Assembly (NCBI GenBank): GCA_934090935.1
Contig: CAKOKD010000001.1
Location: 62,001 to 126,000 of the forward strand
From: an uncultured Bacilli bacterium
GTDB taxonomy: Bacteria; Bacillota_I; Bacilli_A; RF39; UBA660
DNA: 64,000 bases
Reading direction: 5' to 3'
In this document: positions 53,731 to 61,294 of the stretch, one piece after another
How the letters are laid out: the number at the start of each line of letters is the position of its first letter
Position numbering within the stretch: position 1 is the stretch's first letter
Program-made: the position numbers and the translations under genes
Notes under the pieces: model-generated
What the model was told of the DNA's origin: nothing
The model's database searches: none
Seen by the model: only the letters and a program-made list of their open reading frames with translations

Positions 53731-54738
53731 ATGGAATTGTTTGAATATTATAATAATCGTATAGAAAAGATTACAAAGCTTTTAAATGAATATGGAATAA
53801 AAGATTTAAATGAAGCAAAAGACATATGCAAAAGTTACAATATAATGCCTGAGATAAGTGTCAAAGAGGTTCAAAATATTGCTTTTGATGATGCTGTTTA
53901 TGCTTATGTTGTTGGTTGTGCAATCGCTTTAAAAAGTGGAGTAAAAAACGCAAGTGAAGCAGCCACTTTAATAGGTAAAGGTTTAGAAAGTTTTTGTATA
54001 GAAGGAAGTGTTTCAGAAGAAAGACATATTGGAATCGGTCATGGTAAACTTGCAAGCATGCTTTTAAGTGAAGATACAAAAGTATTTGCATTTTTAGCTG
54101 GACATGAGTCATTTGCCGCAGCTGAGGGAGCAATTGGAATAGTTGCATCGGCTAATAAGGTCAGAAAAACTCCATTAAAAGTAATTTTAAATGGTTTAGG
54201 AAAAGATGCGGCTAAAATAATATCTAGAGTTAATGGTTTTACTTATGTTGAAACAAAATTTGATTATGAACATAATAAGTTAGAAGTTGTTAGTGAAAAA
54301 TCTTATAGTAATGGTGTTCGTAGTGAAGTTCGTTGTTATGGAGCTTATGATGTTAGAGAAGGTGTTGCTATAATGATGCATGAAAACGTTGATATCTCTA
54401 TAACGGGAAATTCAACAAATCCAACAAGATTTCAACATCCAGTAGCCGGTATATATAAAAAACATCGTGTTGAAAATGGATTACCATACTTTTCAGTAGC
54501 TTCTGGAGGTGGAACAGGAAGAACTTTGCATCCAGATAATATGGCAGCAGGCCCTGCAAGTTATGGTTTAACTGATACCATGGGTAGAATGCACTCAGAT
54601 GCTCAATTTGCCGGATCTTCTTCCGTTCCAGCCCACGTAGAGATGATGGGATTCATTGGAATGGGTAATAATCCGATTGTTGGTGCCACGGTTAAAATGA
54701 GTGTTCAAGTATATGAAGCATTAAATAAAAATGTATAA
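53731..54738 (+). CDS. GGGtGRT protein
   Basis: 335 residues, soluble. The name-giving motif is visible as ASGGGTGRTLHPDNMAAGP near 255-275, followed by MGRMHSDAQFAGSSSVPAHV and MGFIGMGNNPIVGATVKMSV. Conserved family of unknown function found next to NifU-like scaffolds. Gap to the scaffold gene is 3 bp with AAGGAATAATTT as ribosome site, so they are co-translated. A small-molecule or cluster-linked enzymatic role is possible but unproven. Confidence 0.82.
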   Translation: MELFEYYNNRIEKITKLLNEYGIKDLNEAKDICKSYNIMPEISVKEVQNIAFDDAVYAYVVGCAIALKSGVKNASEAATLIGKGLESFCIEGSVSEERHIGIGHGKLASMLLSEDTKVFAFLAGHESFAAAEGAIGIVASANKVRKTPLKVILNGLGKDAAKIISRVNGFTYVETKFDYEHNKLEVVSEKSYSNGVRSEVRCYGAYDVREGVAIMMHENVDISITGNSTNPTRFQHPVAGIYKKHRVENGLPYFSVASGGGTGRTLHPDNMAAGPASYGLTDTMGRMHSDAQFAGSSSVPAHVEMMGFIGMGNNPIVGATVKMSVQVYEALNKNV

Positions 54739-54740
54739 AA

Positions 54741-54769
54741 AAATTTCCAGAATATCTGGAATTTTTTTT
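54741..54769. terminator. Bidirectional terminator
   Basis: TTCCAGA-ATA-TCTGGAA flanked by A and T tracts, between convergent GGGtGRT and ABC genes. Confidence 0.85.
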
Positions 54770-56477
54770 ATCTTTTTTGTAATTGTTGATAATATTTGTT
54801 ATGTTTCATTAAATGTTCATGTGAACCAATTCCCACCAATCTTCCATGGTCAATTACAATTATTTCATCGGCCATTTTCATCAGTTCTGGTTTATGAGTA
54901 ATCATTAAAACTGTATGATCTTTTTTTAAATCCATTAAAATATCTAATATTTGTTTTGAAGTATTCATATCTAAAGATGATGTTACTTCATCAAATAGAA
55001 GTATCTCTGATCTTGATAATAGAGTTCTTGCAAGTGCAATTAATTGTTTTTGACCAGTAGATATATTTTCAGCATCTCCAAATAATTTAGTGTTATATCC
55101 ATCCTTTAAGCTCATTATATAGTCGTGCACTCCAGCTCTTTTACAAGCCTCAATTTGATTTTTTCTATTGGAATCGATTAAAGACAAATTATCTTTTATA
55201 CTCATGTCAAATATAAATGGTTTTTGAGTAACAATTGCTACATTACTAGAATATACTTCTTTAGAATAATCATAAATGCTTTCATTATCTATTAATATTT
55301 CACCTTTATTTGCTTTGTATAGTCTTAAAAGAAGTCTAAATATAGTTGATTTACCTGATCCACTTTTTCCAACAATGGCTGTAAATGATCTAGGTGGAAT
55401 TTTAAAACTGACATTTTTCATAGTTTGTTGTTTTTCATAGGTGAATGAAACATGTTTAAATTCTATCTCTCCATTTATGTCATCGTTTTTATTTTCGCCG
55501 AAGTTCAGCATATTCTTTGTTTTATAGTTTAACACGTTGAATGCTCGATCAACACGGGTTGAATTTGCTGATATGTTATCCAAGCAATCATATAAATTTT
55601 CAAATTTTGTTTGAATATTTTCATAATAACCTATTACTAATACTAGTGTTGCAACATCATATTTTCCATTTAATATCAAGTATATAAGAATTAAATATAT
55701 AAGAATTTTTCCGAAACCCAATATGGTTGGAACTAAAACATAGATGTGATCTTCATAATTTCTTTTGATAAAATAGCTTTTCTTCCATTTCTTTTTATAA
55801 TCGTTTAAATAAGATTTTATATCCTCTTTCATATTAAATGATTTTATCTCTTTATTTCCATCCAATACTTGACCCATAAGACCAGAGATGTTATCCTCAT
55901 ACTTCCTTTGACGAGTTAAATTATAATCTCTTTTAATCATATTTTTATTTAGAGCATATAAAGATAAAATGTTTAAAATAATTGTTGAAATGCCTATATA
56001 GATATTTACATTAGATAGAATAATTAAGGCAATTACAATCGTGATAAATTCAGTGATGCTATCAAATAATTGATCAGGTATCTGCATGATTTCCCCAACA
56101 TCTTTAAATGATGTGTTTATTATATATGGAACTGAAATCGTTTTAGTGAAATTTTCATCATAAGTGGTTACTTTATCCATTATCAACTTTTGTAATTTGT
56201 TATGAGTATATAAAGAGTTGTTTTTATATGATACATAATTGTAATGATGACATAAAGTATAGAAAAGACTGGATATTAAGTAAATTAAAGCATATATTCC
56301 TGCCATTTTATAATCTGTTTTGGTAGCATATTCAATTATTTTAGCTGCGAAATAGGGAATAAGTAAAAATGATGTGTTACTAAGGAGAGCAGAGATGAAT
56401 AAGTGGATTAAACATTTCTTATTATTTGCGCCTAATGAAAAGTATTTTTTGACAATTAAGTAATATTTTTTAATCAT
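54768..56477 (-). CDS. ABC exporter half-transporter, second subunit
   Basis: 569 residues. Six membrane helices (to about residue 310), then an ATPase domain: Walker A GKSGSGKST near 380, signature ISTGQKQLIALAR near 478-490, Walker B EILLFDEVTSSLD near 500, H-loop MITHKPE. The signature reads ISTGQ instead of LSGGQ, so one ATP site of the pair may be degenerate. Start ATG 56477 overlaps the stop of the upstream gene by 8 bp (ATGATTAA), so the two subunits are coupled. Substrate unknown. Confidence 0.9.
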   Translation of the reverse strand: MIKKYYLIVKKYFSLGANNKKCLIHLFISALLSNTSFLLIPYFAAKIIEYATKTDYKMAGIYALIYLISSLFYTLCHHYNYVSYKNNSLYTHNKLQKLIMDKVTTYDENFTKTISVPYIINTSFKDVGEIMQIPDQLFDSITEFITIVIALIILSNVNIYIGISTIILNILSLYALNKNMIKRDYNLTRQRKYEDNISGLMGQVLDGNKEIKSFNMKEDIKSYLNDYKKKWKKSYFIKRNYEDHIYVLVPTILGFGKILIYLILIYLILNGKYDVATLVLVIGYYENIQTKFENLYDCLDNISANSTRVDRAFNVLNYKTKNMLNFGENKNDDINGEIEFKHVSFTYEKQQTMKNVSFKIPPRSFTAIVGKSGSGKSTIFRLLLRLYKANKGEILIDNESIYDYSKEVYSSNVAIVTQKPFIFDMSIKDNLSLIDSNRKNQIEACKRAGVHDYIMSLKDGYNTKLFGDAENISTGQKQLIALARTLLSRSEILLFDEVTSSLDMNTSKQILDILMDLKKDHTVLMITHKPELMKMADEIIVIDHGRLVGIGSHEHLMKHNKYYQQLQKR

Positions 56478-58212
56478 TATCAAACACCCCAATTCTACTT
56501 GGTGATTTTCTTGATTGTAGCATCTTGTATATATCATTTCTTTCAATCAATTCTTTATGAGTACCAATATCAACAATTCTTCCATTGTCTAAAACAACGA
56601 TTTTATCAGCGATTTTCATTAAATCTGGTTTTTTAGTGATCATTAAAATTGTTCTTTCCTTTTTCAAATTATCGACTAACTTTGGAACTTGCTTTGCTGT
56701 ACTTGGATCTAATGATGTAGTTACATCATCTAAAAGTAAGACCTCAGCATCAGATAGAATTGTTCTAGCAATAGATATCATTTGTTTTTGACCTCCAGAG
56801 ATATTGATTCCATTTTCTCTTAGTTTTGTGTTATATCCTTTTGGTAAACTCTCAATAAAATCATGAATACCGGCTTTTTTACAAGCATCAATTTGATTTT
56901 CAATATTTGTATCTACAAAGTTAAGATTTTTTCTAATGCTTGTATTAAATATAAATGGTTTTTGATTGGCAACTGAAACATTATGGGAATAAATCTCTTT
57001 AGAAAAATCATAAATATTTATATTATCTATTTTAATAGTTCCTTTTGTTGGTTTATAAAGTCTTAGAAGAAGATTGAATATCATTGTTTTACCAGAACCA
57101 GCACTTCCTACTATAGCAACAACTTCATTATGATTTATTTTTAAATTTATATTATGTAATATCTCTTTATCTTTAATGTTTAAAGAGACATTTTTAAATT
57201 CAACTATTCCAAATATGTCGTCAGTATTGTTATCACCAAACTGAATTTCATTTGAATTATAGTTTAGGATATCATTGACTCGATTAACCGATGTATTTGT
57301 TTTTCTTATAGCGCCAGTACATTCAATTAGATAGTTTATATAGTTAACTAATGATTCATGATAGGCAATGATTAAAACAAGTGCACTTATATTCATCTTT
57401 TCAAGATATATTAAAAGAAGTAAGAATAGGTATAGAATAAATCTAAACGTATAAGTTATAACTTTTACATCATTATCTCTTAATGTTGTGTACATTCTTT
57501 TGTTTGTATAGTCCTTTGTGAATTTATTTTGAATGGTATTCAATTTGTTTTTTAACTTTGGTAACATATTAAATGTTTTTATCTCTTGAAGACCAGAGAC
57601 AATTTGCATAAGTAAAGAGCTATATCTATCATCTTGAATATAAACTTTATTATGATAATAATTTATCTTTTTGTCGAAGTTGTTTCTAAGTTTTATATAT
57701 AGAATAGAAAATACTACTAGTATTAGTGATATGTAGATATTATAGAAGGAAACAATAATAAGTACAGCTAGTATTTCTAAGATTCCTAATAATACTTCTG
57801 CTATACGATCATTCATATCACCGATTTCAGTTATATCTGTGTTGATAGAGTTCATAAGTCTTCCTTTGCTTATCATTCTAGTAAAAGAGTTATCAACGGA
57901 TATCAACTTGTTTAATACTTTTTCCGTTAATTTGTCGTAGCAATAGCTTACATTATATCTATATATTTTATAATTTGCATAAAGAGCCACAGTATATAAA
58001 ATGTAAGTTATAAAAAAAGCGATTAAGGCAATATATGTTGATTGTGCATCACCTATAGTTAAATATTTAATTATAAGGGATGCAATGAATGGAAGTAGAA
58101 TAGATAAACTTTTATAAAAAAATGCTGTTAAAAAATTTATAGTTAAATATAATGGCTTTAGCTCTGCTAATTTTAAATAATCTTTAATGAAATTGTAATA
58201 CTCTCTTATCAT
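56470..58212 (-). CDS. ABC exporter half-transporter, first subunit
   Basis: 580 residues with the same architecture as its downstream partner: membrane domain to about 320, then Walker A GSAGSGKTM near 370, ISGGQKQMISIAR near 470, EVLLLDDVTTSLD near 492. Walker B ends DD instead of DE, so the catalytic Glu is replaced by Asp, as in the degenerate site of heterodimeric exporters. GGAGTATAG precedes the ATG on the minus strand. Probably exports a lipid, peptide or drug. Confidence 0.9.
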   Translation of the reverse strand: MIREYYNFIKDYLKLAELKPLYLTINFLTAFFYKSLSILLPFIASLIIKYLTIGDAQSTYIALIAFFITYILYTVALYANYKIYRYNVSYCYDKLTEKVLNKLISVDNSFTRMISKGRLMNSINTDITEIGDMNDRIAEVLLGILEILAVLIIVSFYNIYISLILVVFSILYIKLRNNFDKKINYYHNKVYIQDDRYSSLLMQIVSGLQEIKTFNMLPKLKNKLNTIQNKFTKDYTNKRMYTTLRDNDVKVITYTFRFILYLFLLLLIYLEKMNISALVLIIAYHESLVNYINYLIECTGAIRKTNTSVNRVNDILNYNSNEIQFGDNNTDDIFGIVEFKNVSLNIKDKEILHNINLKINHNEVVAIVGSAGSGKTMIFNLLLRLYKPTKGTIKIDNINIYDFSKEIYSHNVSVANQKPFIFNTSIRKNLNFVDTNIENQIDACKKAGIHDFIESLPKGYNTKLRENGINISGGQKQMISIARTILSDAEVLLLDDVTTSLDPSTAKQVPKLVDNLKKERTILMITKKPDLMKIADKIVVLDNGRIVDIGTHKELIERNDIYKMLQSRKSPSRIGVFDND

Positions 58213-58481
58213 AAGCTATACTCCTTTTATTATTGTATCATATAATTTTTTATTCGACATTATTTTTATTTAAAGAAAAACATTAATTGACCGGTAAATA
58301 TATTAGTAGGAGGTATAGTGAAGGTGAAAACGTTTTTAATAAAATTATAAAAATATGAGAAATTGCTAATTTTTTTAAAAAATCACATAAAAAAGGCAAT
58401 AAAGTTACAAAAAAAACAAAAAAAGTGTTTTTTTTGATAAAAATGTAATATACTATTATTAGAAAAAAGGAGGAGGAACTT

Positions 58482-59618
58482 ATGAAATTACTAAGGGTAG
58501 TAGCTGATAATTTTAAGCTATGTGAAAAGGGATTTGAAATTTCTTTTATTCCAACCGGAAATAAAACTTCTGAAGATAAAGAGTTTGAATTACAAGAAAT
58601 TGCTGAAGATCTATTTGTTTTTAATACTTTAGGTATAATCGGAAAAAATGCATCTGGAAAAACTACTTCGGTTGAATTATTGTCCGTAATATATGATATT
58701 TTTTCTAATTTTAGAATTAATAGTTCCAAAAATACATTTAAATTTATTGATAACACGGTAAGCTTAGATATAACATTTTTTCATGAAGGTGCAGTTTATA
58801 GATACACAACTGACTTGATAAAAAACATTAATTCAGTTGATAGTACATCAGTGTTTTTTAAAAACGAAAAGCTATATAAAAGAGTATATAAAAAAGCTCA
58901 TGCAAGAAATATATTTGAATATGATAAATTTGATGAAGTTACTTTTAATGTAAAATTACCTGATGATACATCTATGATATATTCTTTATTAAATGATATA
59001 ACTTTGCGTGGTATATATTGCCCAAGTGATGATTTTATGTATAGAAATTATGCTAATGCATTCAATGTATATAAACTTTTAGATAATAATCTTTTAGTAA
59101 TAACATCCTTATTAAAAATGTTTGACGAACATCTAAATAACATAGAAATGATTAATGAGAATAAGTATAGAATAGTTTATGTGAATGGATCCACAAAAGA
59201 AGTATCAAATGCTGAATTGTATGAAATCCTATCAAGTGGTACTACAAAAGGGTTTGGTTTGTTTACTTTTGTGGTGTATTCATTAAGAACAGGAGCAGAT
59301 TTAATTATTGATGAAATTGAAAATCATTTTCATAAAACTCTAGTTGAAAATTTGGTAAATCTGTATAAGGATAAATCTGTTAATAGGAAAAATGCTACAT
59401 TAATTTTTACTACGCATTATTGTGAAATTCTTGACTTATTTGGTAGAAGCGATAATATTTACATATGTAAATATGAGGATGCAATAAAATTAGAAAACAT
59501 GCATGAAAATTACAAATTTAGAACAGAGTTGTTAAAAAGTAATAAGTTTTATAATAATGAATTTAATACAAATGTTAGTTATGATGCTTTGATGAACTTC
59601 AAAAAAGAACTAATGTAA
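58482..59618 (+). CDS. AAA (ABC-type/OLD-like) ATPase of a two-gene abortive-infection-like module
   Basis: 378 residues. The N-terminus MKLLRVVADNFKLCEKGFEI leads to Walker A IIGKNASGKTT near 50-60. The late part has DLIIDEIENHFHKTLVENLV (Walker B) near 285 and LIFTTHYCEILDLF (H-loop) near 313. This matches AAA_15/OLD-type ATPases of AbiL, RloA and PARIS AriA kinds. GGAGGAGG precedes the ATG. Its TAA overlaps the next ATG (TAATG), so the second gene is strictly coupled. Phage sensing is inferred from similarity of architecture. Confidence 0.8.
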   Translation: MKLLRVVADNFKLCEKGFEISFIPTGNKTSEDKEFELQEIAEDLFVFNTLGIIGKNASGKTTSVELLSVIYDIFSNFRINSSKNTFKFIDNTVSLDITFFHEGAVYRYTTDLIKNINSVDSTSVFFKNEKLYKRVYKKAHARNIFEYDKFDEVTFNVKLPDDTSMIYSLLNDITLRGIYCPSDDFMYRNYANAFNVYKLLDNNLLVITSLLKMFDEHLNNIEMINENKYRIVYVNGSTKEVSNAELYEILSSGTTKGFGLFTFVVYSLRTGADLIIDEIENHFHKTLVENLVNLYKDKSVNRKNATLIFTTHYCEILDLFGRSDNIYICKYEDAIKLENMHENYKFRTELLKSNKFYNNEFNTNVSYDALMNFKKELM

Positions 59619-60157
59619 TGAAAATTTTATTGATGTGTGAAGGAACAAATGAAGAAGTAATATTGAATTTTTTATTAAAAGCTAATGCATTGAATTTTAC
59701 AAGAGATGATTTAATAGGACGAAGAGTTTATCCAATCAGGCAATTAAGTCATCCAGTGATAAAAACTGAATTAAAACATTATGGTAAGCCGGTAAAAGTA
59801 TATAGAGTGGGTGATAAGCAAACTGATAAGCTTATTATTCCAAAAGATATAAATAATATTGTATTTGATTCGGAAATATATAAATATTGTACAAAACCGG
59901 AGTTAGAAATGTTACTTATATTAAATGAAGGATTAGAAAGAACTTACGAAAAAGTTAAAAGTAACCAATCACCAAAAGCATTTGCTAAAAAGAATATAAA
60001 ATATAATGGTAAGAAATATGATCAATCATCAGAATTTCTAGAAATGTATTATGGCGGTAATCGTGTAATTTATTTAATAGAAAGTATAAGAAAATATAAA
60101 AATTATAAAAAACAACATAGCAAAGATGAACTGTATTTAGCAGATCTATTAAAATAG
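59618..60157 (+). CDS. CEG-motif (RloB/TOPRIM-like) effector candidate
   Basis: 179 residues. It starts MKILLMCEGTNEEVILNFLL; the CEG-x-x-E pattern resembles the first acidic motif of TOPRIM/RloB nucleases. Other conserved-looking stretches are YPIRQLSHPVIKTELKHYG, YRVGDKQTDKLIIP and CTKPELEMLLILNEG. A second acidic D-x-D motif is not obvious, so the nuclease call is tentative. Coupled to the ATPase by a 1-bp stop/start overlap and followed by a terminator, giving a self-contained two-gene unit. Confidence 0.65.
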   Translation: MKILLMCEGTNEEVILNFLLKANALNFTRDDLIGRRVYPIRQLSHPVIKTELKHYGKPVKVYRVGDKQTDKLIIPKDINNIVFDSEIYKYCTKPELEMLLILNEGLERTYEKVKSNQSPKAFAKKNIKYNGKKYDQSSEFLEMYYGGNRVIYLIESIRKYKNYKKQHSKDELYLADLLK

Positions 60158-60158
60158 T

Positions 60159-60184
60159 AAACCGGGATTTTTCCTGGTTTTTAT
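60159..60184 (+). terminator. Terminator of the AAA/CEG module
   Basis: AAACCGGGA / TTCCTGGTTT with a G-U pair, followed by T residues. Confidence 0.75.
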
Positions 60185-60249
60185 TTGTTCTTTTAAGATG
60201 CTCTGTAATAAATATTTTTTTCTTTAATAAAGTTATAGTGGTGATAAAC

Positions 60250-61248
60250 ATGAAAAGCGTTGTTATTAATGCAAGTGGTGGAGGTGCAGATTCTGGAGCA
60301 AAAGGCAATGGATTAGTTGAAAAAAATGTTTCTCTTGAAATATCAAAGAAAATCTATGATATTTTAAAGAGCAGAGGAGTTGATACTTACTTACTTAGAA
60401 GTGGAGATATAACTATATCATATGATGATAGAATAAAAGATCTAAAGAGTAAATATCCAAATAAGGATAATGTTATTTTAATATCTAATACTTTAAATTC
60501 TGGTGGATCAAGTGGTATAGAAATTATTTATCCTTTAAGTAAAAAAGATACTTTGCCAAAACTTATTAGTAGCAAACTTGAAACTTTAAATGAAACTAAA
60601 TATTATCAGTATCGTTATTCGGTTGATACAACTAAAGATTATTTTTATTTAACACGTGAAACACCAGGATATGAAACTATTATTATTAGATATGGATATG
60701 TTGATAATTCGAGTGATGCAAATATTATAAAAAACAATATTGATCAGTTTGCAACAATGGTAGCAGATGCTATTTTAGATTATATTGGTGCCTCAGCTAC
60801 ATCTTTATATAAAGTAAAAAGTGGAGATACTTTATATTCTATTGCCAAAAAATATGGAACAACAGTTGATAAAATTAAAAAAGCCAACAATATTACAAGC
60901 AATACTTTACAAATAGGTATGTCTTTAATTATTCCAACTGAAGAAGAAAAGAATGAGGCAGAATCTCCAGTTTATTATAAAGTAAAAAGCGGAGATACCT
61001 TATATTCTATTGCTAAAAAGTATGGTATCAGTGTTGATAAACTAAAAAGTATCAACAATAAAACAAGTAATATGATAACTGTTGGAGAACTTTTGATAAT
61101 CGATGAAGTTAATAAAATTATGGTTAATAAAGGGGATACTTTGTATTCTATTGCTAAAAAATATAATACGACAGTAGATGAGTTAAAGAAGCTTAATAAT
61201 TTAACAAGCAACACTTTATCAATTGGACAAACCTTAAAGATTCCTTAG
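60250..61248 (+). CDS. Amidase_3-like pseudoenzyme with three LysM domains
   Basis: 332 residues, same architecture as the interrupted amidase (339 when rejoined). The amidase fold is recognisable, but the zinc and catalytic residues are changed: DPGHGG became NASGGG, SNHIN became SNTLN, and the Glu of VEYGFLDN is Arg in IRYGYVDN; only the Glu in LVEKN remains. Three LysM repeats (each KSGDTLYSIAKKYG-like) are intact, so it should bind but not cut peptidoglycan. GGTGATAAAC precedes ATG 60250. Could regulate or compete with the active amidase; this is inference. Confidence 0.88.
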   Translation: MKSVVINASGGGADSGAKGNGLVEKNVSLEISKKIYDILKSRGVDTYLLRSGDITISYDDRIKDLKSKYPNKDNVILISNTLNSGGSSGIEIIYPLSKKDTLPKLISSKLETLNETKYYQYRYSVDTTKDYFYLTRETPGYETIIIRYGYVDNSSDANIIKNNIDQFATMVADAILDYIGASATSLYKVKSGDTLYSIAKKYGTTVDKIKKANNITSNTLQIGMSLIIPTEEEKNEAESPVYYKVKSGDTLYSIAKKYGISVDKLKSINNKTSNMITVGELLIIDEVNKIMVNKGDTLYSIAKKYNTTVDELKKLNNLTSNTLSIGQTLKIP

Positions 61249-61294
61249 TTCATAAACTCAAACTTTTCAACATATAAATTTATAGGTGAAGAAA

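Noticed and set aside
56477..56546. Extended N-terminus of the second ABC subunit
   Set aside because: The extension overlaps the upstream ABC gene in another frame; ATG 56477 gives the usual stop/start overlap and a family-like start.
58283..58756. 157-codon minus-strand frame over the AAA gene start
   Set aside because: Overlaps the strong ribosome site and conserved Walker A region of the plus-strand gene; no family resemblance.
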